A stretch of DNA of 64,000 nucleotides from Amycolatopsis suaedae (GTDB taxonomy: Bacteria; Actinomycetota; Actinomycetes; Mycobacteriales; Pseudonocardiaceae), in contig NZ_SFCC01000006.1 in the NCBI RefSeq assembly GCF_004214935.1, positions 358,605 to 422,604 of the forward strand, read 5' to 3'. The notes below the pieces were generated by a model, which saw nothing but the letters and a program-made list of their open reading frames with translations, made no database searches and was not told the DNA's origin. Shown here in pieces: positions 27,186-36,098 of this stretch (its first letter is position 1; the number at the start of each line of letters is the position of its first letter). The translations under genes were made by a program, and so were the position numbers.

Positions 27186-28952
27186 ATGAGGAGAAGCAAG
27201 GCAGTCTCCGCTGTCGCGCTGTTCGCAGGCGCCGCGCTCGTCCTGAGCGCGTGTGGCGGCGGCGGCTCCGAGGACAGCACCGGCTCGACCGCCGATGTCA
27301 AAAGCATGGCGACGGGCAAGGCGCAGAGTGGTGACAACTACAAGCTCGGCGACGCGCCCGAGTTCGAGAAGGTCACCGTCGCCATCGACGAGGGTTACTC
27401 GGCGTACAACAACAAGACGCCGGACGCCAACAGCTCGTACAACAACTACGTGCTGACGGCCGTCATCGCCAGCCCGTTCGTGCTCGACGGCAACAACAAG
27501 GTGCTTCTCAACACCGACGTCATGGAGTCGGTGACGGTCACCTCCAAGGACCCGCAGATCGTCCAGTGGAAGATGAAGCCGGGCGTCAAGTGGTCCGACG
27601 GCGGCGAGTGGGACTGCGACGACTTCTACCTCGGCTGGCTGTCGCACAGCGGCAAGGCCGAGGGCTTCGAGTCCGCCTCGACCACGGGTTACGACCTGGT
27701 GCAGCAGGGTGAGTGCAAGGACCCGCTGACCTTCGAGGCCAAGTTCGACAAGCCCTACCTCGACTACAAGGGCATGTTCACCGACCAGATGCTCATGCCG
27801 GCCCACATCCTCGAGGCCAAGACGGGCATCGCGGACATCATCGCCCTCAAGCCCGGCGGCGACGCCGCGGCCATGAAGAAGGCGTCCGAGTTCTGGATGA
27901 AGGAGTGGAAGGGCTTCAAGCCGGACATCATGCCGGGCTCCGGTCCGTACATGATCACGGCCTTCGACCAGAACTCGAAGACGGTCACGCTGTCGAAGAA
28001 CCCGAACTGGATCGGCGCCAAGGGCGGTCCGAAGACGGTCATCGTCCGTGCCATCGTCGACCCGAAGGCCATGGCCACCGCGCTGCAGAACGGTGAGATC
28101 GACGTCGCCGCGTCGACTCAGCCGGACGAGACCGCGGCCACCACGATGAAGAACCTGGCCAACCAGGGCGTCACCTACGGCTCCGCGCCGCAGCTGACCT
28201 TCGAGCACCTCGACCTGCAGTACAACCGCATGTTCAAGGACCCGATCATGCGCAAGGCGTTCTTCGAGGCGGTCAACCGCCAGGAGATCGTCGACAAGCT
28301 GCTCAAGGGCGTCCAGTCCGACGCGCAGGTGCTCAACAGCATCCAGTTCTTCCAGGGTGAGCCGGGCTACCAGGACCTGTACTCGACCAAGGCCGGCCTG
28401 GGCGCCGAGGCGGCGGCCAAGACGCTGTCCGACGCCGGCTGGGTCAAGGGTGCGGACGGCATCTTCGCCAAGAACGGCCAGCGGTTCTCGGTGACCATCA
28501 CGCACAACGACAACCCGCGCCGTCGCCAGACCGTCGAGCTGATCATCCCGATGGCCAAGGCCGCGGGTATCGAGGTCAAGGACGAGACCGACGCCAACTT
28601 CCTCAAGGGCCGCGTCGACAAGGGCGAGTACGACATCGCGCTGTTCGCCTGGTCGCAGCAGCCGTTCAAGGCCGAGAGCCGGGCGATCTACACCACCGGC
28701 GGTGGCCAGAACTGGCAGGGGCTGAGCAACCCGACCATCGACACCACGTTCAACACCGCCGTGTCGGCGACCGACGAGGCCGCGGCCACCAAGGCCTACC
28801 AGGAGGTCGACGCCGCGCTCGCCAACGAGTACGCGACGCTGCCGATCTACTCGCTGCCGTCCATGTGGGGCTTCCGGGGTATCGACCGGGTCTACATGCA
28901 GTCCTACAACGGCGCGCTGTGGAACGTCGGCGAGTGGAAGAAGACCGACTGA
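27186..28952 (+). CDS. ABC transporter substrate-binding lipoprotein, copy 2
   Basis: A 588-residue paralog of copy 1, lipobox LSAC (C23). It has IDEGYSAYNNK, GVKWSDGGEWDCDDFY, NGEIDVAASTQPDE and the same PSMWGFRGIDRVYMQSY end. Codon choice is more uniform than in copy 1 (very frequent AAG, AAC, GAC, ATC), consistent with high expression. It has its own duplicated promoter and is bracketed by terminators. With the two permeases downstream it likely forms an oligopeptide importer. Confidence 0.9.
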   Translation: MRRSKAVSAVALFAGAALVLSACGGGGSEDSTGSTADVKSMATGKAQSGDNYKLGDAPEFEKVTVAIDEGYSAYNNKTPDANSSYNNYVLTAVIASPFVLDGNNKVLLNTDVMESVTVTSKDPQIVQWKMKPGVKWSDGGEWDCDDFYLGWLSHSGKAEGFESASTTGYDLVQQGECKDPLTFEAKFDKPYLDYKGMFTDQMLMPAHILEAKTGIADIIALKPGGDAAAMKKASEFWMKEWKGFKPDIMPGSGPYMITAFDQNSKTVTLSKNPNWIGAKGGPKTVIVRAIVDPKAMATALQNGEIDVAASTQPDETAATTMKNLANQGVTYGSAPQLTFEHLDLQYNRMFKDPIMRKAFFEAVNRQEIVDKLLKGVQSDAQVLNSIQFFQGEPGYQDLYSTKAGLGAEAAAKTLSDAGWVKGADGIFAKNGQRFSVTITHNDNPRRRQTVELIIPMAKAAGIEVKDETDANFLKGRVDKGEYDIALFAWSQQPFKAESRAIYTTGGGQNWQGLSNPTIDTTFNTAVSATDEAAATKAYQEVDAALANEYATLPIYSLPSMWGFRGIDRVYMQSYNGALWNVGEWKKTD

Positions 28953-28994
28953 CAATCGGTCCGCTTCGGCGTGCCATCGAGTTCGACCTGGTTG

Positions 28995-29031
28995 GGGGTC
29001 GGCGCCCGGTCACAAGCCGGGCGCCGGCCCC
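28995..29031 (+). terminator. Terminator hairpin between copy 2 and oppB
   Basis: Fifteen-bp arms GGGGTCGGCGCCCGG and CCGGGCGCCGGCCCC (one G-T pair) with loop TCACAAG. There is no strong T-run. Partial termination here would give more binding protein than permease, a common design in oligopeptide operons. Confidence 0.65.
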
Positions 29032-29133
29032 TCCGGAAGTAGCTGTTGACGGCTGCCGGGACGCCACTACCGTTGTCCGGTGGGCGAAGACGCTGCACTG
29101 CTTCCGGGCCGGGCCCCGATGAGGAGCACTTAG

Positions 29134-30150
29134 TTGAACCTGGTTTTGTACATTCTGCGCCGGCTGGCGATCGCGATACCCATTCTGCTGATCGCCACGT
29201 TCCTGTGCTTCCTGATGGTCGCCGGTGCCGGTGACCCGCTCGGGGAGCTGCGCACGAACCCCAACATGAGTCAGGAGGCCATCGACGCCTACGCGCGTGC
29301 GATCGGCCTCGACAAGGCGCTCGTTCCGAGGTACTTCGACTGGCTGGGAAGCTTCATCACCGGTGACTGGGGTCAGTCCATCGCGCAGGGTCAGGCGATG
29401 CAACCGGTTTATCCCAAGGTCATGGATGCCTTCGGCGTGACCGTGAAACTCGTCGTCGGCGCCGAGCTGCTCGCCGTCACCATCGGTGTCCTCATCGGTG
29501 TGCTGGCCGCGGTCAAGCAGTACTCGATCGTCGACTACATCGCCACCACGCTGGCGTTCATCCTCTTCTCGATGCCGATCTTCTGTGTCGCCATCGTGCT
29601 GAAGACGTACGCCATCGAGGTCAACGTGTGGATCAAGGACCTCGGGTTGAGCGACTGGCTCGGCAACCCGTGGCTGAGAACCTCCAGTCCGGAGAATCTC
29701 AGCGCCGACGGCTTCGGTGACTTCATAGTCAAGTACGTCGGCGCGTATCTGCTGCCCACGCTGTGCATCATGGCGATCAGCTTCGCCGCGTACAGCCGTT
29801 TCCAGCGCGCCGCGATGCTGGAGACGCTGAACATGGACTACGTGCGTACGGCGCGGGCCAAGGGCCTTTCGTCGTCGCGGGTGATCTTCCGGCACGCGTT
29901 CCGCAACGCGCTGATCCCGGTGACCACGCTGTTCTCGGTGAACTTCGCGACGGTGCTCACCGGAGCGATCATCACCGAACGGGTGTTCAACTGGAACGGC
30001 ATGGGCACCGTGCTGGTGGAGTCGGTGCTGCGCAACGACCCGAACGTGATGATGGGCTGGCTGGTGGTCATCGCGACCACGGTCGTCGTCGCCAACCTCA
30101 TCGCTGACCTGATGTACGGCATCCTGGACCCGAGGATTCGCGTTGGCTGA
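29134..30150 (+). CDS. Oligopeptide-type ABC transporter permease (OppB/DppB)
   Basis: A 338-residue inner-membrane permease: first helix ILRRLAIAIPILLIATFLCFLM, a periplasmic loop, then the BPD domain with coupling segment YVRTARAKGLSSSRVIFRHAFRNA (split about 230-255) and ITERVFNWNGMG. The start is TTG at 29134 with GAGGAG 8 nt upstream. It overlaps or abuts the next permease gene. It forms the channel with the OppC-type partner. Confidence 0.9.
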   Translation: MNLVLYILRRLAIAIPILLIATFLCFLMVAGAGDPLGELRTNPNMSQEAIDAYARAIGLDKALVPRYFDWLGSFITGDWGQSIAQGQAMQPVYPKVMDAFGVTVKLVVGAELLAVTIGVLIGVLAAVKQYSIVDYIATTLAFILFSMPIFCVAIVLKTYAIEVNVWIKDLGLSDWLGNPWLRTSSPENLSADGFGDFIVKYVGAYLLPTLCIMAISFAAYSRFQRAAMLETLNMDYVRTARAKGLSSSRVIFRHAFRNALIPVTTLFSVNFATVLTGAIITERVFNWNGMGTVLVESVLRNDPNVMMGWLVVIATTVVVANLIADLMYGILDPRIRVG

Positions 30151-31084
30151 CATGAACTCGATGCTCGCCGGGGCGGACTCCGACAAGACCCCGCCGAGCA
30201 CAGAAGGCACACTCCCGCCCGCGGCGCTGCCGGAGCCGGTCAGCCAGGGCAAGCTGGTGCTGCGCAAGTTCCTGCGGCACAAGCTGGCGATGGTCAGCAG
30301 CGGCGTGCTGTTGTTCATCGTGCTGGTCACGATGATCATGCCGCTGTTCTGGCCACACGCCTACACCGACACGATGGGTGGCTTCCTGCCGCCCAGCGCC
30401 GACAACCCGCTGGGGACCACCCAGGTCGGCAAGGACATGGTCTCGCAGGTGCTGCGCGGTACCCAGTACTCCCTGCTGATCGCGTTGATCGTGTCCATCG
30501 TGTCCACCACGATCGGTGTGACGCTCGGGTCGATCGCCGGTTACCTGCGTGGACCGTCGGACACCGGCATCTCGCGGCTGACGGACCTGTTCCTGATCAT
30601 CCCGCAGATCGCCGCGGCGGCCATCCTGGCCACCGTGTTCGGCAGCGGCGCCTGGTACGTCGTGGCAGGCGTGCTGGCCGCGTTCGGCTGGATGCAAATC
30701 GCCAGGATCACCCGGGCCGAGTCGATGTCGCTCTCGCAACGGGAGTTCATCGAGTCGGCCAGGGCGGCCGGTGCCGGTACCGGGCGGATCATCTTCAAGC
30801 ACCTGGTGCCGAACATGGTCGGTTCCATCACGGTGAACGCGACGCTGGCGGTGGCGCAGGCCATCCTCGCCGAGGCGGCGCTGTCGTTCATCGGCCTGGG
30901 TGTCCAGGTGCCGGACACGTCGCTGGGCCGGATCATCTCGGAGAACTACGCGGAGCTGCAGGCGCGGCCCTGGCTGTTCTTCGGCCCGTTCGTCGTGCTG
31001 GTGCTGATCTCGCTGTCGATCAACTTCATCGGTGACGGTCTGCGGGACGCGTTCGACCCGCGCCAGCGCAGGGTGAAGGCCTGA
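30143..31084 (+). CDS. Oligopeptide-type ABC transporter permease (OppC/DppC)
   Basis: A 313-residue partner permease. A cytoplasmic N-terminus of about 50 residues is followed by a membrane anchor (LAMVSSGVLLFIVLVTMIMP), the loop GGFLPPSADNPLGTTQVGKD, and the BPD domain with EFIESARAAGAGTGRIIFKH and EAALSFIGLGVQ. The TTG at 30143 overlaps oppB by 8 bases; ATG at 30152 is an alternative. The ATPases are not downstream but in the convergent gene beyond a hairpin array. Confidence 0.9.
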   Translation: MADMNSMLAGADSDKTPPSTEGTLPPAALPEPVSQGKLVLRKFLRHKLAMVSSGVLLFIVLVTMIMPLFWPHAYTDTMGGFLPPSADNPLGTTQVGKDMVSQVLRGTQYSLLIALIVSIVSTTIGVTLGSIAGYLRGPSDTGISRLTDLFLIIPQIAAAAILATVFGSGAWYVVAGVLAAFGWMQIARITRAESMSLSQREFIESARAAGAGTGRIIFKHLVPNMVGSITVNATLAVAQAILAEAALSFIGLGVQVPDTSLGRIISENYAELQARPWLFFGPFVVLVLISLSINFIGDGLRDAFDPRQRRVKA

Positions 31085-31092
31085 GCTAGAAG

Positions 31093-31145
31093 CGCATGAA
31101 GGCCACCTTCATCCCGTCTCGCGGGATGAAGGTGGCCTTCATGCG
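31093..31145. repeat. Perfect hairpin repeat, GAAGGCCACCTTC family
   Basis: Twenty-four-bp perfect arms (31093-31116 and 31122-31145) with a 5-nt loop; the core is ATGAAGGCCACCTTCAT. It lies 8 bp after the oppC stop, at a convergent junction. Related copies lie at 40104, 40331 and 53328. It can act as a bidirectional terminator. Confidence 0.9.
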
Positions 31146-31153
31146 TCTCGGGG

Positions 31154-31208
31154 TGCCGTGAAGGGGGCCCTCACGGCATGAGACGCCGTGAGGGCCCCCT
31201 TCACGGCA
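31154..31208. repeat. Perfect hairpin repeat, GTGAAGGGGGCCCTCAC family
   Basis: Twenty-four-bp perfect arms (31154-31177 and 31185-31208) with loop ATGAGAC and core GTGAAGGGGGCCCTCACGGC. It sits in tandem with the preceding hairpin. A decayed relative lies at 63841-63891. Confidence 0.9.
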
Positions 31209-31215
31209 AAACGAA

Positions 31216-31248
31216 AGTGGCCCCCGCCCAGCCGGGCAGGGGCCACCT
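31216..31248 (-). terminator. Terminator of the oligopeptide ATPase gene
   Basis: On the minus strand AGGTGGCCCCTGCCC pairs with GGGCGGGGGCCACT (one mismatch), followed by TTTCGTTTT. It lies 17 bp after the ATPase stop and is a normal intrinsic terminator. Confidence 0.8.
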
Positions 31249-31264
31249 CGCGTCGGGTGGGGAA

Positions 31265-33043
31265 TCAGTCCGCCACGGGGGCCAGCTTGCCGGCTTCCCA
31301 GGCCTTGCGGCGCTCGGCCTGCAGGACCGGGTCGGCCACCGGCGCGGCCGACAGCAGGCGGCGGGTGTAGTCCTCCTGCGGCGAGTGCAGCACCTGGTCG
31401 CGGGTGCCGACCTCGACCAGCTTGCCGTGCTGCATGACGGCCACCCGGTCGGCCAGCAGGTCGACGACGGCCAGGTCGTGGCTGATGAACAGGCAGGCGA
31501 ACTGCAGGCTCTGCTGCAGGTCCAGGAACAGGTCGAGCACCTTCGCCTGCACCGACACGTCCAGCGCCGAGGTCGGCTCGTCCGCGATCAGCAGCTGCGG
31601 GTCCAGCGCGAGCGCCCTGGCGATGGCCACGCGCTGCCGCTGACCGCCGGACAGCTCGTGCGGGTACCGGTTGCGGTAGTGCCCGCCCAGCTCGACCTTG
31701 TCCAGCAGGGTGACCACCCGGTCGTTCAGTGCCTTGCCGGTGACGACCTGGTGCAGCACCAGCGGCTCGGCGATCGAGTCGCCGATGGTCATCTTCGGGT
31801 CCAGGGTGGACGCCGGGTCCTGGAACACGATGGAGAAGTAGCGGCGCAGCGGGCGCAGTTCCTTCGCCGACAGCGTGGTGATGTCGCGCCCGGCGATGGC
31901 CACGCTGCCCGACGTCGGGTTCAGCAGCCGGATCGCGCAGCGGCCCACGGTCGACTTGCCCGAGCCGGACTCGCCGACCAGGCCGAGGATCTCGCCCTGG
32001 TCGATGTGCAGCGACACGTCGTCGACGGCCCGGTTCTTCGCCTGACCGCGCTTGCCGGGGTACTCCAGCACCAGGTTCTTGATCTCCAGCGCCGGCGCGG
32101 TCTTCTCGATCTGCGACTCCAGCTCGGCGTCGGCCAGCCGGATCTCCTCGGCGATCTTCGCACCCTCGGCGCTCTCCGCGTCGACGGCGGAGTCCTCCAG
32201 CAGGCGCCTGCCCTCCGGCCGCTGACCGAGCACCGGCACCGAGGCCAGCAGCCTGCGGGTGTAGTCCTCACGCGGGTTGGCGAACAGCTCGCGCACCGGC
32301 GCCTGCTCGACGATCTCGCCGTTGTACATCACGACGACGCGGTCGGCTAGGTCGGCGACGACGCCCATGTCGTGGGTGATCAGCACGATCGCGGTGTTCA
32401 GCGTGTCCCGCAGCTTGCGCAGCAGGCCCAGGATCTCCGCCTGCACGGTCACGTCCAGCGCCGTGGTCGGCTCGTCGGCGATGATGACCTTCGGGTCGCA
32501 GGCGATGGCCATGGCGATGACCACGCGCTGCCGCAGACCGCCGGAGAGCTGGTGCGGGTACTGCTTGAACCGCTCGGGCGGGTTCGGGATGCCGACCATG
32601 TCGAGCAGCTCGACGGCCCGCTTGTCGGCGGCGGCCTTGGACAGGTCCTGGTGGGTCCGCAGCGCCTCCCGGATCTGCCAGCCGACGGTGAACACCGGGT
32701 TCAGCGCGCTCATCGGCTCCTGGAAGATCATGGCGATCTCGTTGCCGCGGACCTTGCGCAGCTCCTTGTCGCCCATCCCGCCGAGGTCGAGGTCCTCGAG
32801 ACGGCGGGTACCCGCGATCTCGGTCGTCTTCGGCAGCAGCCCGAGCACGGACATCGACGTCACCGACTTGCCCGAACCGGACTCACCGACGACCGCGACG
32901 ATCTCGCCCGGCGCCACGTCGAACCCGATCCCCTTCACCGCCTCGACGATGCCGTCCTCGGTGTTGAAGGTGATGTGCAGGTCCGAGATGGACAGGATGG
33001 AACCGGAACCGCCGGTTGTAGCCGTGGTCGCCTCTGTGCTCAC
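31265..33043 (-). CDS. Fused double ATP-binding protein of the oligopeptide transporter (OppD-OppF type)
   Basis: A 592-residue fusion of two ABC ATPases. Half one has GESGSGKSVT (near 51-60), LSGGLRQRVVIAMA and VIIADEPTTALD. Half two has GESGSGKSTVGRC (near 357-369), LSGGQRQRVAIARA and LLIADEPTSALD. Each half ends in the oligopeptide-type C-terminal motif (REDYTRRLLASVP, QEDYTRRLLSAAP). The GTG start is at 33043. It faces the permease genes across three hairpins, so ATPase and membrane parts are separately transcribed. It likely energises the permeases at 29134-31084. Confidence 0.9.
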   Translation of the reverse strand: MSTEATTATTGGSGSILSISDLHITFNTEDGIVEAVKGIGFDVAPGEIVAVVGESGSGKSVTSMSVLGLLPKTTEIAGTRRLEDLDLGGMGDKELRKVRGNEIAMIFQEPMSALNPVFTVGWQIREALRTHQDLSKAAADKRAVELLDMVGIPNPPERFKQYPHQLSGGLRQRVVIAMAIACDPKVIIADEPTTALDVTVQAEILGLLRKLRDTLNTAIVLITHDMGVVADLADRVVVMYNGEIVEQAPVRELFANPREDYTRRLLASVPVLGQRPEGRRLLEDSAVDAESAEGAKIAEEIRLADAELESQIEKTAPALEIKNLVLEYPGKRGQAKNRAVDDVSLHIDQGEILGLVGESGSGKSTVGRCAIRLLNPTSGSVAIAGRDITTLSAKELRPLRRYFSIVFQDPASTLDPKMTIGDSIAEPLVLHQVVTGKALNDRVVTLLDKVELGGHYRNRYPHELSGGQRQRVAIARALALDPQLLIADEPTSALDVSVQAKVLDLFLDLQQSLQFACLFISHDLAVVDLLADRVAVMQHGKLVEVGTRDQVLHSPQEDYTRRLLSAAPVADPVLQAERRKAWEAGKLAPVAD

Positions 33044-33133
33044 GCCGAGTTCCCTTCAGCCCTCGTGGGGTACGTATAGCTCGCGCGAGGATAGCCGAGG
33101 TGGCCCAAACCTTGGTCGGGCCGAGGCAAATTA

Positions 33134-33161
33134 TCGACAGAGCGTTATCCGACCTTAGAAT
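33134..33161 (+). promoter_or_regulatory. Probable mshB promoter for a leaderless mRNA
   Basis: -35 TCGACA (33134-33139), a 16-bp spacer and -10 TAGAAT (33156-33161) place the transcript start at or next to the GTG at 33169. No Shine-Dalgarno sequence at useful distance is present. Confidence 0.55.
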
Positions 33162-33168
33162 CCGGGAC

Positions 33169-34002
33169 GTGAGTTCACCTGAACCCCACACGTTGCTGCT
33201 GGTCCACGCCCACCCCGACGACGAGACCCTGACCACCGGCGGCACGATGGCCGTCTATGCCGCCAGGGGAGTCCGCGTGGTGCTGGTGACCTGCACACTC
33301 GGCGAGGAGGGGGAGATCATCCCGCCGCACCTGGCCGAGCTGGGCTCGTGGGCGGGTGACCAGCTCGGGGGCTACCGCGACGGCGAGCTGGCCGCGGCCT
33401 GCGCGGCACTCGGCGTCACCGAACGCCACCAGCTCGGCGGCATCGGCCGGTGGCGTGACTCCGGCATGGCCGGGACGCTGTCGGCCGATCACCCGAGGGC
33501 GTTCACCGGCGGCGACGCCGGCGAGCAGGCCGCCCAGCTGCGTGCCGTGATCGACGAGGTCCGGCCGCAGGTCGTCGTCACTTACGACGCCAACGGCGGC
33601 TACGGCCACCCCGACCACATCCGCGCACACCGGATCACCATGGCGGCCACGGAGTCGGCACCGTCGGTGCGCAGGGTGTTCCACACGGTTTCCTCGGCCG
33701 GTGCCGTCGCCACCGGCCTCGCCGGGCTGCGGGAGCGCCCGGAGCTGCCGTTCCGGGTGGCCGCCGACGACGAGCTGCCGACGACCCCGGACGAGGACAT
33801 CGACACGGTCGTCGACGTGACCCGGCTTCTGCCCGCGAAAGTCGCCGCGCTGCGTGCGCACGCCACCCAGATCACCGTGGGCGAGGACTGGTTCGCGCTG
33901 TCCAACGACATCATCCAGCCGATCACGGCCACCGAGCACTTCGTGCTGGCCCGCGGCGAGGCAGGCGCCCGGACCGACCTGTTCGAGGGACTGCGACCGT
34001 GA
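33169..34002 (+). CDS. mshB: Mycothiol biosynthesis deacetylase MshB
   Basis: A 277-residue zinc enzyme that deacetylates GlcNAc-inositol to GlcN-inositol, the second step of mycothiol synthesis. Zinc motif HAHPDDE gives H15 and D18; the third ligand comes from GHPDHIRAH (H147/H150). Length and both motifs match mycobacterial MshB (Rv1170). The GTG at 33169 gives a family-like N-terminus. Its stop overlaps the start of the next membrane gene (GTGA), as in M. tuberculosis where Rv1171 follows. Confidence 0.92.
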   Translation: MSSPEPHTLLLVHAHPDDETLTTGGTMAVYAARGVRVVLVTCTLGEEGEIIPPHLAELGSWAGDQLGGYRDGELAAACAALGVTERHQLGGIGRWRDSGMAGTLSADHPRAFTGGDAGEQAAQLRAVIDEVRPQVVVTYDANGGYGHPDHIRAHRITMAATESAPSVRRVFHTVSSAGAVATGLAGLRERPELPFRVAADDELPTTPDEDIDTVVDVTRLLPAKVAALRAHATQITVGEDWFALSNDIIQPITATEHFVLARGEAGARTDLFEGLRP

Positions 34003-34388
34003 ACCGCACCGCGTTGTTCGCCCTGCTGCTGGTCGACGCCGTCCTGCTGGCGGCGATCGAGCTGTTCTACCTGCCGCTGCGCCTGGACGGCAGGCTGCTG
34101 CCGCAGCTCGGCGACGCGCCCGCCCCGCTCACCGTCGTGCTGGCCATGGTGACCATGCCGCTGCTGGTGCTGCAGACGGCCAAGGTCGCCGGCAGCAGGC
34201 TGGCCTGGACACCGCTGGCGCTGTGGGGGCTGACGGTAGTGGTGCTCGGCACGTTCGGTCCCGGCGGCGATCGGGTACTGATCGAGGACTGGCGTTCGTT
34301 GCTGCTGCTGGCCGGCGGTGCCCTGCCCGGGGCCGTCGCGCTGGGCAGGGCGATGGCATGGGAGAGGGTGGCGAGCGGACGTGGCTGA
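33999..34388 (+). CDS. Small membrane protein downstream of mshB (Rv1171-like position)
   Basis: 129 residues with four hydrophobic helices (about 5-24, 43-62, 70-88, 97-115) and short loops. It overlaps mshB by 4 bases and the following gene by 8 bases, so the three are co-translated. Mycobacteria also keep a small membrane gene after mshB. No catalytic motif or known function is visible. Confidence 0.8.
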   Translation: MNRTALFALLLVDAVLLAAIELFYLPLRLDGRLLPQLGDAPAPLTVVLAMVTMPLLVLQTAKVAGSRLAWTPLALWGLTVVVLGTFGPGGDRVLIEDWRSLLLLAGGALPGAVALGRAMAWERVASGRG

Positions 34389-35181
34389 GGCGATCTCCGA
34401 CGAGCAGGTGGTGCGGGTACTGCGGCCGTTCGCGCGGGCGTGCGGCCCGATGCTGGACGGGCTGCGGGACTCCGATCCGTTCGGCCTGCTGGCCAGGGCG
34501 CAGCGCAGGGCGGACGAACCCGAACTCGCCGAGGTGGAGCCCAAGCTGCGGGACAAGCTGCTGAACGGCCTGACCACGGTCAAGGTGCCCGGCACCGAGG
34601 CGTGGGCCGCCATGGACGCCGAGCAGCGCACCGACTGGTGGGTCAACCGGGTCGGCCGCTTCACCGCGCTGATCACGTCCATCCCCGGCCTGGGCGGCGC
34701 GCTGGCTGACCGGCTGCCGGTGCAGGACACGCTCGGCGCGGCGGCGCAGGGCCTGCTGCTGTGTGCCATCGCGGGTGAGCACGGCCGCACCGAGCTCGGC
34801 GACCGGGTGCGGCTGATCGCGTGGGTGCTGTTCGAACGCGAGATCGACCCCGTGCTGGCGGCAGGCAAGGACGCGGCACACGACGCCTCCGCGGAGGACG
34901 GCCGGACCGAGGAGCTGACCGAGGAGATCACCGACTCCAGGCGCAAGCACGGCAAGGTGACCCTCAAAGCGGTCGCCCGCACGCTGTGGCGGCTGGGCCG
35001 CTCGCTGCTGTCCATCGTGGACGAGCTGGAGAAGCGGCCGAGGGGCCGCTTCTACCACCGCGCCCTCGGCATGCTCCCGGTCGTCGGGATGGCCGGTGAC
35101 TACCTCGGCGAGCGGTCTGGTCTGCGCCGGGTCCGCAAGCGGGCCGACAAGTGGTTGGTCAGAGATTCTTCCAGAACATGA
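34381..35181 (+). CDS. Conserved protein of unknown function in the mshB operon
   Basis: A 266-residue protein. The N-terminus is acidic and helical, a segment rich in Gly/Ala/Leu (GLGGALADRLPVQDTLGAAAQG, about 104-125) may be membrane-associated, and the C-terminus is basic (RGRFYHRALGMLPVVGMAGDYLGERS). There are no recognised catalytic motifs. The GTG at 34381 overlaps the preceding gene. Its last 23 bases overlap the convergent M50 protease gene. A link with mycothiol is suggested only by operon position. Confidence 0.75.
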   Translation: MAEAISDEQVVRVLRPFARACGPMLDGLRDSDPFGLLARAQRRADEPELAEVEPKLRDKLLNGLTTVKVPGTEAWAAMDAEQRTDWWVNRVGRFTALITSIPGLGGALADRLPVQDTLGAAAQGLLLCAIAGEHGRTELGDRVRLIAWVLFEREIDPVLAAGKDAAHDASAEDGRTEELTEEITDSRRKHGKVTLKAVARTLWRLGRSLLSIVDELEKRPRGRFYHRALGMLPVVGMAGDYLGERSGLRRVRKRADKWLVRDSSRT

Positions 35182-35992
35182 AGGCGAACTGGCCCCAGTT
35201 CGAGAAGACTTCCTCGCCGCCGGCCAGTCCGAAGATGAAGTGGGTGACGTCCCACAGCGCGTAGCCGACCTGCGGGACGGCGAAGATCAGTGCGAACAGG
35301 ATCAGCGGCGCCCACGGCCTTGCCTTCGCACCGAACTCACGTGCTTGCGGCGACAGGTACGGCTCGATCGCGCCGTAGCCGTCCAGTCCGGGCACCGGGA
35401 GGATGTTGAGGACGAAGGCCAGGATCTGCAGCGTCGCCAGGTAGGAAAGGCCCATCAGCAGTCCGGCGGGCATGTCGATCAGTACGACCGCCGCGGTCAG
35501 CAGGATGCCGAGTGCCAGGTTGCTCAGCGGACCGGCCAGCGACACCCGGCACGCGACCGCACGCGACCGCAGCGCCCACTGGTTGATCCACACGGCGCCG
35601 CCGGGCAGTGGCACGCCGCCGATGACGAGGATCAGCAGCGGCAGGACGATGGAGAAGACCGGGTCGGTGTAGCGCCGGATGTCCATCGACAGGTAGCCCT
35701 TGATCGCCACCTCGTGGTCGCCGCCCTTGTAGGCGACGAAGGCGTGGCCGAACTCATGCAGGATCAGCGATACCGCCCAGCCGCCGAGGACGAGCAGCAC
35801 GATGCCCGCCGTGCCGAGCGGCTGCGGCTCCCTGTCGACGGTGATCACGTTGCCGTACTGGACCAGCTCCAGTGGCGACTGCAGGGTGACCAGCACGCCG
35901 CCGACGATGGTCACGGCCACGATGATGTAGAAGAGGGGACTGGGTCGCACCGCTGAACGTTGCACGTGTCCAGTCTGCCCTGTCTGCCCCAC
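35159..35992 (-). CDS. Site-2-protease-type membrane metalloprotease (M50)
   Basis: A 277-residue polytopic protein. Zinc motif HEFGH lies in LILHEFGHAFVAYKGG (about 79-94) and the second ligand motif in LNILPVPGLDGYG. It resembles the short M50B group without a PDZ domain. It should cleave a membrane substrate, for instance an anti-sigma factor, but no such partner is adjacent. GTG starts at 35992 or 35965 are both possible; the longer is listed. It is convergent with and overlaps the preceding gene by 23 bases. Confidence 0.85.
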   Translation of the reverse strand: MGQTGQTGHVQRSAVRPSPLFYIIVAVTIVGGVLVTLQSPLELVQYGNVITVDREPQPLGTAGIVLLVLGGWAVSLILHEFGHAFVAYKGGDHEVAIKGYLSMDIRRYTDPVFSIVLPLLILVIGGVPLPGGAVWINQWALRSRAVACRVSLAGPLSNLALGILLTAAVVLIDMPAGLLMGLSYLATLQILAFVLNILPVPGLDGYGAIEPYLSPQAREFGAKARPWAPLILFALIFAVPQVGYALWDVTHFIFGLAGGEEVFSNWGQFAFMFWKNL

Positions 35993-36098
35993 CTGTCGCC
36001 GAGAGGCCCACCCGCGAGCGATCTCGTGTTTGCCAACGGTCCGTTCGGCGTGTCCGCTTGCGCGATCGGGCCGTTGTATCCCCCAAACTCGGTACTCA

